A stretch of DNA of 64,000 nt from Sporomusa silvacetica DSM 10669 (GCF_002257705.1 NZ_LSLK01000152.1:62001-126000); one strand, 5' to 3'. Shown: positions 54,057 through 63,026, numbered from the stretch's first letter. Program-made: numbers and translations. The notes: generated from the sequence alone by a model not told the origin.

Positions 54057-54082
54057 ATTTTCACCAACCTTTCAAGTATTGG

Positions 54083-55243
54083 TTACCATTTTTTTAAATC
54101 ATTTACCACTTGGAGTGCAGCTTGGCGTGCCCATGCATCAGCTGCATCAATCTGCTCCAAATCAGGATTTGTAATCAAGGTATGTTTTTCCATAGTATAA
54201 CGTATTACCTGAATGATATCAAGAAAACCTATTTCACCATTTAAAAAAGCGTAAACCGCTACTTCGTTAGCTGCATTGAAAATACAAGGCATAGTTCCGC
54301 CTACCTTCCCTGCACTATAAGCTAGCTTTAATGCCGGAAAATTTACCGTATCAGGTTCCGCGAAAGTCAGTGCCGATAATGTTGTCAAGTCTAGACGAGG
54401 GAACTTAGATGGCAAGCGTTCAGGATAAGATAAAGCATATTGGATCGGCAGTCGCATGTCCGGCATTCCTAGTTGTGCCATAATACTGCCATCAATAAAT
54501 TCAATCATAGAATGAATTATGCTCTGAGGATGAACACAAACATCAATATTGTCATAATCAACACCGAATAGCCATTTGGCTTCAATGACCTCTAAACCTT
54601 TGTTGACTAATGTAGCAGAATCAATGGTGATTTTTCTTCCCATAGACCAATTGGGATGTTTAAGACAATCATCAATCGTCACATTGCGCATTTCTTCTAT
54701 CGTACGCCCGCGAAATGGTCCACCAGATGCCGTTAAAATAATCCGATTTATCTGCTGTTTATTTTCTCCATTCAAGCATTGAAAAACAGCACTATGCTCA
54801 CTGTCAACCGGGGAAATGCTAACATTATATTCTTTTGCTAATGACATCACTAATTCACCGGCAGCCACAAGGGTTTCCTTATTAGCAAGCGCTATATTCT
54901 TCTTTGCCTTTATCGCAGCAACCGTTGGCTTCAATCCTGCAAATCCAACTAGTGATGTCAAAACAGTATCTGTCTGATAAAAAGTAGCCGCTTCAAGCAG
55001 CCCCTCCTCACCAACCAAAATTTTTGTTTTGCCACGATAAGTATTAACCATGCGATCAGCTGCCAATTTATCAATTAGTACAGCAATATTGGGTTTAAAA
55101 TACTCAATCTGCTCGGCTAATAATTTCTCATTTTGATACGCAGCTAAGGCAGTTATATTATACCTATCGGCATTAGCTGCAATCACAGTCAAAGCCTGTG
55201 TCCCAATTGAGCCAGTACTTCCTAAAATAGCAATCTGCTTCAT
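54083..55243 (-). CDS. dxr: 1-deoxy-D-xylulose 5-phosphate reductoisomerase
   Basis: A 386-residue NADPH enzyme, the second step of the MEP pathway. The cofactor motif ILGSTGSIG is at the start. The metal and substrate residues lie in SPVDSEHSAVFQCL, and the flexible-loop region is in TIDSATLVNKGLEVIEA. The ATG at 55243 has GGAG nine bases upstream. An ATG five codons earlier has no ribosome binding site. Confidence 0.95.
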   Translation of the reverse strand: MKQIAILGSTGSIGTQALTVIAANADRYNITALAAYQNEKLLAEQIEYFKPNIAVLIDKLAADRMVNTYRGKTKILVGEEGLLEAATFYQTDTVLTSLVGFAGLKPTVAAIKAKKNIALANKETLVAAGELVMSLAKEYNVSISPVDSEHSAVFQCLNGENKQQINRIILTASGGPFRGRTIEEMRNVTIDDCLKHPNWSMGRKITIDSATLVNKGLEVIEAKWLFGVDYDNIDVCVHPQSIIHSMIEFIDGSIMAQLGMPDMRLPIQYALSYPERLPSKFPRLDLTTLSALTFAEPDTVNFPALKLAYSAGKVGGTMPCIFNAANEVAVYAFLNGEIGFLDIIQVIRYTMEKHTLITNPDLEQIDAADAWARQAALQVVNDLKKW

Positions 55244-55267
55244 CAAGGAGTTCTCCATTCTAAGTTT

Positions 55268-56104
55268 CTACATAATAATAAATGCCTTAATATAATAATA
55301 AACTACTGGTACAGAAAACATAATGGCATCAAAACGGTCAAGTATCCCACCATGCCCTGGTAAAATATTACCAGAATTTTTTATTCCGGTAAACCTTTTT
55401 AATACGGATTCGGCAAGATCACCAAAAGGAGCGGCAATACCGATTAATAACCCTAGAAAAGCCATATGCACTAGCGGCAATCCGCACAAATATCCTATAG
55501 CAACTACACCTGCAATACTACCAATTAAGCCGCCACTAGCTCCTTCAATGGTTTTTCCAGGACTAATAGCCGGACACAGCTTGTGCCGGCCAACTAATGA
55601 CCCTACAAAATATGCCAGCGTATCACTGGACCAAGTCCCAATAAAAGCTAACCAAAGATAGACGGCACCTGCTGATAAATTGCCAAACGCTGTGTACATA
55701 TAATCATATTGATCTGTAAACCTAAGAAGTAACAAATGAGCAAATGGTAAACTGATATACATTGTGCCCAATATAGTAAAAGCGGCCTCAGTAACCCCGA
55801 ATGTCTTATATTTAAGTATTGTTTGCGCCATAGTTAATAATACAACTAACAACATTACCATAACTAATTCCTGCGTGTTGCCAAGCCAAGCACAACCTGA
55901 TGCTAAAATAATGCCAATAAGACCAATATTGTACTGAATTTTAATATCTTTGGCCTTCATCATGGTAAAAAATTCATGCCAGGCAACCAATGCGAGCGCT
56001 AGTACCGTTGCCGCAAACAGCCAACTACCATAATTAATAATAACTATGGCTATTGGAATTCCAATAACTGCTGTCAAAATACGCATACCAAGCAATATAG
56101 GCAC
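55268..56104 (-). CDS. cdsA: Phosphatidate cytidylyltransferase
   Basis: A 278-residue membrane enzyme that makes CDP-diacylglycerol from phosphatidate and CTP. About seven hydrophobic helices are visible. The C-terminal family signature (SVLKRFTGIKNSGNILPGHG followed by GILDRFD) holds the metal-binding aspartate. The frame starts at GTG directly after the uppS stop (TAGGTG). An ATG six codons later is an equally possible start, and neither has a strong ribosome binding site. Confidence 0.93.
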   Translation of the reverse strand: MPILLGMRILTAVIGIPIAIVIINYGSWLFAATVLALALVAWHEFFTMMKAKDIKIQYNIGLIGIILASGCAWLGNTQELVMVMLLVVLLTMAQTILKYKTFGVTEAAFTILGTMYISLPFAHLLLLRFTDQYDYMYTAFGNLSAGAVYLWLAFIGTWSSDTLAYFVGSLVGRHKLCPAISPGKTIEGASGGLIGSIAGVVAIGYLCGLPLVHMAFLGLLIGIAAPFGDLAESVLKRFTGIKNSGNILPGHGGILDRFDAIMFSVPVVYYYIKAFIIM

Positions 56105-56887
56105 CTACCGTTTTTTTGTATTTTTAATACCACCAAATCTTCGTTCCCGCTGCTGGTAATCGCGTATAGCCTGCAAAAAATTCTCTGATTTAAAGTCCGG
56201 CCAATTAGTCTCTGTAAACCAGAACTCAGCATACGCAACTTGCCACAATAAAAAGTTACTAATACGAAAATCACCACTCGGCCTAATTAATAAGTCTGGC
56301 GCTGGAATATTCGCTGTATATAAATTCTCTTCAATAATTGCCTCATTAATATCTTCTAATGCCAATTCTTGATTTAATACTTTTTCAGTAATTATTTTAA
56401 CAGCACGCGTCAACTCAGCTCGTCCACCATAGTTTACAGCTAGGTTCAGAATTAAACCGGTATTATGAGCAGTCTGCGCCTGAGCTTTTTCGATTTTTTT
56501 TCGTAAAGTTAGTGCCAGTTCCTCAATCTTGCCGATAAACCTGATTTGCACATTGTTTTTGTCCAACTCATTAATCTCATTATCAAGATACTCAGCTAGT
56601 AAGCTCATAAGCAAGCTAACTTCATCAGCTGGTCGCCGCCAATTTTCCGTAGAAAAGGCGTAAGCAGTAAGAACTTTTATGCCAATTTCTGAAGCTGTCC
56701 TAACAATTTCTCGTAGTGTCTCCGCGCCAGCCCGATGACCAAACGTACGGGGAAGACCTTTCTTTTGAGCCCATCTGCCGTTTCCATCCATAATGATTGC
56801 CACATGGCACGGAAGTCTAGTCAGATCAATAGTATTATAATCAATTTGCTTATTAGCAGCCTTATCACTAAACCACTTTTTCCACAC
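56105..56887 (-). CDS. uppS: Undecaprenyl diphosphate synthase
   Basis: A 260-residue cis-prenyltransferase that makes the lipid carrier for wall polymers. The catalytic aspartate and motif are in IIMDGNGRWAQKKGLPR, then GHRAGAETLREI. The C-terminal signature DLLIRPSGDFRISNFLLWQ is present. GTG at 56887 was chosen because GGAGGGG lies six bases before it; the upstream TTG overlaps that site. It heads the uppS-cdsA-dxr-rseP-ispG-proS run. Confidence 0.94.
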   Translation of the reverse strand: MWKKWFSDKAANKQIDYNTIDLTRLPCHVAIIMDGNGRWAQKKGLPRTFGHRAGAETLREIVRTASEIGIKVLTAYAFSTENWRRPADEVSLLMSLLAEYLDNEINELDKNNVQIRFIGKIEELALTLRKKIEKAQAQTAHNTGLILNLAVNYGGRAELTRAVKIITEKVLNQELALEDINEAIIEENLYTANIPAPDLLIRPSGDFRISNFLLWQVAYAEFWFTETNWPDFKSENFLQAIRDYQQRERRFGGIKNTKKR

Positions 56888-56964
56888 ACTAAGCCCCTCC
56901 GCCAAACTGCAGCATAGTTATTACCAGAATTATCTCCAAAATCCAGAAAAGTTAGCCAATAAAT

Positions 56965-57000
56965 ATAAATTTAAACCCCCTCTTGCGAGGGGGATTTAAA
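56965..57000 (-). terminator. Terminator after the ferredoxin gene
   Basis: The stem TTTAAACCCCCTC/GAGGGGGATTTAAA (one bulge) with a 4-base loop begins right after the ferredoxin stop. It separates the pyrH-frr-ferredoxin group from uppS. Confidence 0.75.
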
Positions 57001-57174
57001 TTACTCTGGAGCTACTATTGCCCCAGTAGGGCAAGCTTCAGCACAAGAACCACACTCAACACACTCTTCAGCATCAATGCTGTAAGTTGGTTCCCCTTCT
57101 TTAATAGCTTCAACCGGGCAGGTTGCAGCACAAGAACCACAAGCAACACACTCATCTGTAATTTTGTAAGCCAT
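57001..57174 (-). CDS. 2[4Fe-4S] ferredoxin (57 aa)
   Basis: A short clostridial-type ferredoxin. It starts MAYKITDECVACGSCAATCP and later repeats ECVECGSCAEACP, giving two complete CxxCxxCxxxCP cluster motifs in 57 residues. It is a low-potential electron carrier for anaerobic metabolism. AAGGAGGTG precedes the ATG. It lies 3 bp after the small ORF that follows frr and is ended by a terminator. Confidence 0.95.
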   Translation of the reverse strand: MAYKITDECVACGSCAATCPVEAIKEGEPTYSIDAEECVECGSCAEACPTGAIVAPE

Positions 57175-57177
57175 TTA

Positions 57178-57378
57178 TTAAAACACCTCCTTTCCCATTT
57201 TAGCAGCAGCTATTAAATTTAAAATACCATCAGCATCTAATTGCTGCCTAATAACATAAAGTGTATCTTCAAGTTGAAAGATATTTCGTGAAGGTTTAGT
57301 AATAGCAATAGTATATTTACAACCCGCTTGTTCCAATTTACCGATAACTTTAGATAACGGCTGCGCAACTGTATCCAC
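57178..57378 (-). CDS. Small protein of unknown function between frr and ferredoxin (66 aa)
   Basis: The start is GTG, two bases after the frr stop, with GGAAG nine bases upstream, so it is probably coupled to frr. The protein has no membrane helix and no cysteine cluster (one cysteine near residue 20). It reads as a small alpha/beta domain: CKYTIAITKPSRNIFQLED then LYVIRQQLDADGILNLIAAA. I do not recognise a family. Confidence 0.7.
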   Translation of the reverse strand: MDTVAQPLSKVIGKLEQAGCKYTIAITKPSRNIFQLEDTLYVIRQQLDADGILNLIAAAKMGKEVF

Positions 57379-57380
57379 TA

Positions 57381-57941
57381 TTACACTTCCATTATTTCTT
57401 TTTCTTTTGCAGCCATAACCTGATCTACTTCTTTAATATATTTATCTGTTAATTTTTGAATATCGTCTTGCGCTTTTTTGGCCTCATCTTCAGAAACCGT
57501 CTTGTCTTTTTCAACCTTCTTTATTGTCTCATTGGCATCACGCCTGAGATTACGAATAACGACTCTGCATTCTTCAGCTTTTTTATGTATAACTTTAACA
57601 ATTTCCGAACGGCGTTCTTGCGTAAGTTGCGGAATAGTCAGTCTAATGATAACACCATCATTAGTAGGCATCAATCCTAAATCCGACTTTTGAATAGCCT
57701 TATCAATGGCGTTAAGCATTGTCTTTTCCCATGGTTGAATGACAATCATCCTCGGTTCAGGAACTGAAACATTGGCTACTTGATTAACTGGCGTTGGTGA
57801 ACCATAATAATCAACCATAACCTTTTCCAGAAGCGAAGGAGTTGCCCTGCCTGCACGCAGACTACCATACTCTTTCCGCAGAACTTCCAAAGCCTTCTTC
57901 ATTTTGTCCTCATGGGCAGAATGAATTTCCTTAGTTGCCAT
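57381..57941 (-). CDS. frr: Ribosome-recycling factor
   Basis: A 186-residue factor that splits post-termination ribosomes with EF-G. It has LRAGRATPSLLEKVMVDYYG, PLTEERR-like LTQERRSEIVKVIHKKAEE, RRDANE and the C-terminal helix. The ATG at 57941 follows GGAGGAG and lies inside the end of pyrH; the longer frame starts within the ribosome binding site. Confidence 0.95.
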   Translation of the reverse strand: MATKEIHSAHEDKMKKALEVLRKEYGSLRAGRATPSLLEKVMVDYYGSPTPVNQVANVSVPEPRMIVIQPWEKTMLNAIDKAIQKSDLGLMPTNDGVIIRLTIPQLTQERRSEIVKVIHKKAEECRVVIRNLRRDANETIKKVEKDKTVSEDEAKKAQDDIQKLTDKYIKEVDQVMAAKEKEIMEV

Positions 57942-58665
57942 TTTTTTCTCCTCCAACGATAGTTCCGATATCTTTGCCTAGAGCAGCTTGCAAAATATTG
58001 CCTGGCTCATCAATACTAAATACTACAATTGGAATTTTATTATCCATACACAGCGAAGTAGCTGTAGAGTCCATGACTCCTAACCCGCGCTGTAAAACTT
58101 CAATATATTCAAGCTCTTTAAACTTCTTGGCATCAGGGTTGTGGCGTGGATCAGAATCATATACACCATCAGTGTTCTTCTTTGCCATCAAAATTGCATC
58201 TGCTTCAATTTCGGCAGCCCTTAGCGCAGCTGTCGTATCTGTTGAGAAATAAGGATTTCCCGTACCTGCGGCAAAAATAACTACGCGTCCTTTTTCCATA
58301 TGTCGTATAGCCCGACGACGGATATATGGTTCAGCGACTTGTTGCATATTAATAGCAGTCTGCACTCTTGAATCAACATCACAATGTTCAAGCGCATCTT
58401 GTAATGCAAGTGCATTCATAACAGTCGCCAACATCCCCATATAGTCAGCAGTGGCACGATCCATGCCTTTCGCGCTACCGGCAAGGCCACGCCAGATATT
58501 CCCGCCACCAACAACAATGGCTACATCCAAATTATTTGCTTTAACCTCTTTTATTTCTTTGGCAATAGAATCAACAACAACAGGATCTATACCATAGCCC
58601 TTATTGCCAGCCAAGGCTTCACCACTTAATTTTAAGACAACGCGTTTATATTTACCAGCGACCAA
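57931..58665 (-). CDS. pyrH: UMP kinase
   Basis: A 244-residue amino-acid-kinase-fold enzyme that phosphorylates UMP to UDP. It has VVLKLSGEALAG at the start, VVGGGNIWRG near 50, the GTGNPYFSTDTTAALRA loop and AKKNTDGVYDSDPR. The start is TTG, eight bases after AAGGAGG. It follows the tsf terminator, so it must have its own promoter in 58666-58740, where a 14-bp imperfect palindrome lies. Confidence 0.95.
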   Translation of the reverse strand: MVAGKYKRVVLKLSGEALAGNKGYGIDPVVVDSIAKEIKEVKANNLDVAIVVGGGNIWRGLAGSAKGMDRATADYMGMLATVMNALALQDALEHCDVDSRVQTAINMQQVAEPYIRRRAIRHMEKGRVVIFAAGTGNPYFSTDTTAALRAAEIEADAILMAKKNTDGVYDSDPRHNPDAKKFKELEYIEVLQRGLGVMDSTATSLCMDNKIPIVVFSIDEPGNILQAALGKDIGTIVGGEKNGN

Positions 58666-58736
58666 TAGGGAAACCTCCTTTAAAATTTATATTTCTACAT
58701 TTTGCGAATAAATCCTTTATTTCACAAAATATTTTT

Positions 58737-58766
58737 TAGAAAAAAGAGAACACAACGTGTTCTCTT
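58737..58766 (-). terminator. Terminator after tsf
   Basis: The 10-bp perfect stem AAGAGAACAC/GTGTTCTCTT with a 3-base loop overlaps the tsf stop by two bases. It is followed on the minus strand by a T run. Confidence 0.85.
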
Positions 58767-59412
58767 ATTTATTGACAGCCGCCATTACTTCAGCTGCAAA
58801 ATCGTTAGCCTTTTTCTCAATACCTTCACCTAATTGATATCTGGTGAAACGTCGAACTGAAATATTTTCACCAATTTTTGATACTCGTTCAGTAATTAAT
58901 TGAGTTATTGTTTTATCAGGATCTTTGATAAAAACTTGCTCCAATAAACAGTTTTCCTGAAAGAACTTTTTCAAACGACCCTCGATCATTTTTTCAACAA
59001 TATTAGCGGGCTTCCCTTCGTTAAGAGCCTGCGCCCGTAGGATTTCTCTTTCGTGATTCAGTATTTCTTCAGGCACTTCTTCACGAGTAACATAACCGGG
59101 GTTAGCGGCAGCAATCTGCATGGCTATATCTCGCACTAGTGATTTAAAATCATCAGTTTTAGCAACAAAATCAGTTTCACAGTTTACCTCAACAAGAACA
59201 CCAATACGTCCTGCCCCATGTATGTAAGATTCAACAAGTCCTTCAGAAGCTATACGGCTAGCTTTTTTTGCTGCTGCAGCCAAACCTTTTTCTCGCAAAG
59301 AGTCAACAGCCTTTTCCATATCACCGTTAGTCTCGCTTAAAGCCTTTTTACAATCCATCATGCCCGCACCAGTACGTTCCCGTAGTTCTTTAACCATTCC
59401 TGCAGTTATCAT
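58765..59412 (-). CDS. tsf: Elongation factor Ts
   Basis: A 215-residue nucleotide-exchange factor for EF-Tu. The N-terminal UBA-like domain reads KELRERTGAGMMDCKKALSE; the core has EGLVESYIHGAGRIGVLVEVN and CETDFVAKTDDF. The short single-core form is typical of Firmicutes. AGGAGG precedes the ATG. It is paired with rpsB. Confidence 0.96.
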   Translation of the reverse strand: MITAGMVKELRERTGAGMMDCKKALSETNGDMEKAVDSLREKGLAAAAKKASRIASEGLVESYIHGAGRIGVLVEVNCETDFVAKTDDFKSLVRDIAMQIAAANPGYVTREEVPEEILNHEREILRAQALNEGKPANIVEKMIEGRLKKFFQENCLLEQVFIKDPDKTITQLITERVSKIGENISVRRFTRYQLGEGIEKKANDFAAEVMAAVNK

Positions 59413-59432
59413 TTAAAATCCTCCTAACTATT

Positions 59433-59470
59433 ATTAAAGGTAAGAGGGCCGAAAGCCCCTTACCTTTAAT
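59433..59470. repeat. Long hairpin in the rpsB-tsf spacer
   Basis: Arms ATTAAAGGTAAG and CTTACCTTTAAT extend inward to GGGC/GCCC around a CGAAA loop, giving 16 base pairs with one bulge. No T run follows on the minus strand and tsf continues 20 bp later. It may be a processing or attenuation structure that sets the rpsB:tsf ratio. Confidence 0.7.
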
Positions 59471-59481
59471 GTGCACATAGT

Positions 59482-60180
59482 TTACTCTGCCATCTGTTCG
59501 CCTTGGCGACCTTCCAGTACAGCGTCGGCAACCTTTGCGGTAAGCAGCTTAACAGCGCGAATAGCATCATCGTTACCAGGAATAACATAATCAATTTCAT
59601 CTGGATCGCAGTTGGTATCAACAATCCCAACAATAGGAATACCTAAGTTACGAGCTTCTGCCACAGCAATGCGTTCTTTGCGCGGATCAATAATGAAAAG
59701 TGCGCCTGGCAGTTTGTGCATATTTTTAATACCACCAAGGAATTTTTGTAATCGTTCCATTTCGTGGCGTAAAGTAAGGACTTCTTTTTTAGGCAATACT
59801 TCAAACATACCTTTAGCTTCCATATCTTCAAGCTCACGCAATCTATTAATGCGTTTTTGAATTGTTTGGAAGTTTGTTAACATACCACCCAGCCATCTTT
59901 CATTGACATAGAACATTTCACATCTGATAGCTTCTTCTTTTACAGCTTCCTGCGCCTGTTTTTTAGTACCTACAAACAGCATAGTTTGTCCTTGAGCGGC
60001 TAAGTCACGTACAAAATTATACGCTTCTTCCACCTTTTTAACTGTTTTTTGTAGGTCAATAATGTAAATACCATTACGCTCCGTAAATATGTACGGAGCC
60101 ATTTTGGGGTTCCATCTTCTGGTTTGGTGGCCAAAATGTACACCAGCTTCCAAAAGCTGTTTCATAGATATAACTGACAT
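59482..60180 (-). CDS. rpsB: 30S ribosomal protein S2
   Basis: A 232-residue protein: MKQLLEAGVHFGHQTRRWNPKM at the start, GTKKQAQEAV and the C-terminal IVDTNCDPDEIDYVIPGNDDA. The ATG at 60180 has AGGAGGT upstream. The frame remains open 49 codons further but through the leader and promoter. Confidence 0.96.
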   Translation of the reverse strand: MSVISMKQLLEAGVHFGHQTRRWNPKMAPYIFTERNGIYIIDLQKTVKKVEEAYNFVRDLAAQGQTMLFVGTKKQAQEAVKEEAIRCEMFYVNERWLGGMLTNFQTIQKRINRLRELEDMEAKGMFEVLPKKEVLTLRHEMERLQKFLGGIKNMHKLPGALFIIDPRKERIAVAEARNLGIPIVGIVDTNCDPDEIDYVIPGNDDAIRAVKLLTAKVADAVLEGRQGEQMAE

Positions 60181-60283
60181 AAATACACCTCCTGTTAAAT
60201 TACCGCCGCAACCCGCATCTTTTGCTTTCACCAGTTTTGGCACAGTAGCAAAATTAGATTGCGTGTGTGATACACCGAAAAGT

Positions 60284-60317
60284 AGTATAGCATAACTTTC
60301 CGCTGATAACAAGTCAA
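60284..60317 (-). promoter_or_regulatory. Sigma-A promoter of rpsB-tsf
   Basis: On the minus strand TTGTTA and TATACT are 17 bases apart (60284-60312). A slightly shifted alternative pair, TTGACT and TATGCT, is also 17 apart. The leader of about 100 bases could hold ribosomal-protein feedback structure, but I cannot assign one. Confidence 0.65.
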
Positions 60318-60364
60318 ATTCTCTCATAATTTCTTGCTTTTCGCTTTTTATTATACCAACTGCC

Positions 60365-60943
60365 TTACTTTTTATTCAATTGTAGGAGCAGCATAATTTC
60401 GCCCTTGCCCATACCTGTAGCTTTAGCAATTTCTGTCACAGTGTAATTCTGGTCTGCCATGGCAATAATATGACGATATTTTTCAACATTTATTACTTCT
60501 TTGACAGTATGTTTATTCTCATCGGCCTCAATTGATAGTTCAGCAATAGGCTGAACTGGCTCAAGCAAAACATCATCTACAACCGGTGGCACTGATGCAT
60601 TGCCAACCTCGGCAACAACTAGTCCTAGATCCTGTTGTTCAGCTACGCTGCGTTTTTCCTCTAATGCTGACAACTGCTCAATAATCTTATTGGCATGCTC
60701 AACTTGCTGGCTAAGCAGGCCAATTTTAGTCTCCGCTTCTTCAATTAATAACTCAAGTTGAGCGGCTTCCTCTTCAAGGCGTCTAATAATAGAATCAGCT
60801 GTTTGTTCTAGTTGCTGCGTAAATTCATTGGCTGGAGCAGACAGCTTTAACATAAACATCTTAACAATCATTTCTTTTTTATATATTAATAAAAAAAGAA
60901 AAAGAACTATTGCAAGTAATACAATAATAACGCTAGCCTGCAA
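60365..60943 (-). CDS. SwrB/YlxL-like membrane-anchored coiled-coil protein
   Basis: A 192-residue protein. One N-terminal membrane helix (ASVIIVLLAIVLFLFLLIY) is followed by a coiled coil of about 70 residues (FTQQLEQTADSIIRRLEEEA onward), then a linker and a small C-terminal helix-turn-helix-like segment (ADQNYTVTEIAKATGMGKGE). In Bacillus, SwrB occupies this place between sigD and rpsB and supports flagellar assembly. The start is TTG, six bases after GAGGTG. Confidence 0.7.
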   Translation of the reverse strand: MQASVIIVLLAIVLFLFLLIYKKEMIVKMFMLKLSAPANEFTQQLEQTADSIIRRLEEEAAQLELLIEEAETKIGLLSQQVEHANKIIEQLSALEEKRSVAEQQDLGLVVAEVGNASVPPVVDDVLLEPVQPIAELSIEADENKHTVKEVINVEKYRHIIAMADQNYTVTEIAKATGMGKGEIMLLLQLNKK

Positions 60944-60962
60944 GAATATCACCTCAGTAATA

Positions 60963-61313
60963 CTACGTTTTAATATCAATAATATGTCCTAGTACCGGAT
61001 CTGGAGGCATTGTTCCTTGCTCTGAATTTTCTGATTCTAAGGATTCTTGGGAAACTACATTGTGATTTTGGTTAAGGTCAGTACCACCGCGTTTATTATT
61101 ACTATTTTCTTTTTTATCATCGCGTTCAACCTTGCCACCTTGGCCCTTTTCGATACTCTGAACCTGATGCTGACGTACCTGGGCCGCCTTTTCCATCTGT
61201 TCAGCAAATTGCTGTTGCTGAAGTGTACCTTGCTGGGCAAGATTATTTTGTTGTGTCCCGACTTCTGTCGCTTTTGGAATAATCACCTGCATATCAATTG
61301 CCCTGATACTCAT
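60963..61313 (-). CDS. Glutamine-rich protein of unknown function between fapA and swrB-like genes (116 aa)
   Basis: A hydrophilic, probably disordered protein. After MSIRAIDMQVIIPKATEVGT there is a Gln-rich helix (NNLAQQGTLQQQQFAEQMEK), then a charged tail rich in Lys, Asp, Asn and Ser. No cysteine or membrane helix. GGTGAT lies just before the ATG at 61313. Its place between FapA and a SwrB-like gene suggests a flagellar or swarming link. I do not recognise a family. Confidence 0.7.
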   Translation of the reverse strand: MSIRAIDMQVIIPKATEVGTQQNNLAQQGTLQQQQFAEQMEKAAQVRQHQVQSIEKGQGGKVERDDKKENSNNKRGGTDLNQNHNVVSQESLESENSEQGTMPPDPVLGHIIDIKT

Positions 61314-61361
61314 TACATCACCATCCAACCATAAAGTAAAAAGCTGATTGGTAGTTAATTA

Positions 61362-62984
61362 CTATTTATAAGAGCCTGTTTTAATTTCCCCGTCTTCAGC
61401 ATAAAAATTCGCAAATTTAGTAGCATCCCGTACTGGTTTCACTAATGTTCCTATAACTAACTTGACCCCAGGATGAACTGTATCTGCTACTTTAATGTGA
61501 CCATAGCGCATTTCTTCCAGAGCTATTTCTATTTCTGCCAGTCTGTTACGCATGGTCTCAGTCTGACCAATTAAATGAAACTGAGCTTTCGTCAATTTAA
61601 GCAACATTTCGTGTTTATCTGGAGGCATCGTACTCTGATTCATTGCTCGTAATATATTTAAAGCTTTTTGCGCTTGTTCTAAATCAAACTCAAGCTTTCT
61701 AATTTCTTTGCGTAACGTTTGGTATTCTTCCCGTAATGCCGGATTTACCCCAACTTCAATATCGGTATTAGTAGCAGAATAAGTCCCAATAGTCTTGGCC
61801 TTAATTTCTTCACCTGCGGATATTTGTCCACCAACAATAAGACCACGCCGTTCTTCAACAATTACTCTTTTGCCGGCGCTCACTTTACTATGTAGAACAA
61901 CATCACTGACAATAACGTCTTTTCCTGCAAATACTGTTGCATTTTCAATATACTTTGCAACAACATTCTCACTTGCTTTGATATATCCTTTGTTCATTCC
62001 CTGAATACCCATACGAACAGTAACAGTCTTGCCTTCAACAATACCACCACTGACATTACCGGCAATCTCTACATTGCCTTCAGCCTTTACTGTAAAACCA
62101 GTTTGTACTGAGCCTTTAACTATTACGCTACCGACAAATTCAATATTACCTGTTGATAAATCAACATCACCTTTTATTTCGATAAGAGGAATAACACTTA
62201 TTTTCTTGTTCACAACAACAAGTTGGCCGTCTTGTCCCGCATATGCCTTCAATCCCTCGACAGCATAAACATTTTTACCTATTGGCAATACTACGTCTTT
62301 GCCTGGCTTAGCCTGAACTTCATTCCCCAAAACGTCAATTCCCGCTGTCCCTTGTGTTGCGGGTATCTTTTCAGCTAACAACTCATCTTTGTGAACAACA
62401 GTAAACATATTAAGGCTTTTAAAATCGACCCTGCCATCATCTAATTCTACAGGTCGCCCTTTGTTTTCTAAATCAAGGAAATATGTGATACCGGCATTAA
62501 CTCCATTAACAGGTGGTAATCCTTTTGCGCAGACTACCGTGCTTCCCGGTCTGGTGCGTGCTGCTTCAATTGCCACGCCGTCAATTCCATAAACTATACC
62601 AGATTGTTTAATCTTATCCATAATATCATCAATAGTAACCGGTCGACAGCCTTTCGGCATATCTACCTGTAGAGTGGTCTCCATTCTATCACGAGAGACC
62701 AAAACCTGAATAACTGGTTCTGTTTCAGCTAGTTGCTCTGCCACTTTAATGGGCGTACCTAATGCCTCTTTTACTACACGAACAAGCAAAGCATTCTCTA
62801 CTTTATCAATACCGCGTGTTGCCAAAAGTTCAGTAATTTGAGATACTTTTACAGGCTGTCCCTCACCTTGCGGAGAATACACAGCTAGATAAACACCATT
62901 TTCATCTGTCGTAATAGTAAAATATCCATCAAGTGAACTTACAGTATCATCTGCCTGTTCTAAAAAACGTGTATCGTCACTCAT
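61362..62984 (-). CDS. FapA-family polymerisation/secretion-type protein (DUF342)
   Basis: A 540-residue cytoplasmic protein. The N-terminal third includes TRPGSTVVCAKGLPPVNGVN, FKSLNMFTVVHKDELLAEKIP and GNEVQAKPGKDV, which are DUF342 hallmarks. A right-handed beta-solenoid follows (GDVDLSTGNIEFVGSVIVKG and similar). A long coiled coil (about residues 415-500) precedes the C-terminal strands. The function of the family is poorly known. It lies 43 bp after the flagellar sigma factor gene. Confidence 0.85.
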   Translation of the reverse strand: MSDDTRFLEQADDTVSSLDGYFTITTDENGVYLAVYSPQGEGQPVKVSQITELLATRGIDKVENALLVRVVKEALGTPIKVAEQLAETEPVIQVLVSRDRMETTLQVDMPKGCRPVTIDDIMDKIKQSGIVYGIDGVAIEAARTRPGSTVVCAKGLPPVNGVNAGITYFLDLENKGRPVELDDGRVDFKSLNMFTVVHKDELLAEKIPATQGTAGIDVLGNEVQAKPGKDVVLPIGKNVYAVEGLKAYAGQDGQLVVVNKKISVIPLIEIKGDVDLSTGNIEFVGSVIVKGSVQTGFTVKAEGNVEIAGNVSGGIVEGKTVTVRMGIQGMNKGYIKASENVVAKYIENATVFAGKDVIVSDVVLHSKVSAGKRVIVEERRGLIVGGQISAGEEIKAKTIGTYSATNTDIEVGVNPALREEYQTLRKEIRKLEFDLEQAQKALNILRAMNQSTMPPDKHEMLLKLTKAQFHLIGQTETMRNRLAEIEIALEEMRYGHIKVADTVHPGVKLVIGTLVKPVRDATKFANFYAEDGEIKTGSYK

Positions 62985-63026
62985 ACGCAATCTCCCATCA
63001 CTAGCACTAACGACTAGGTTTGATTA

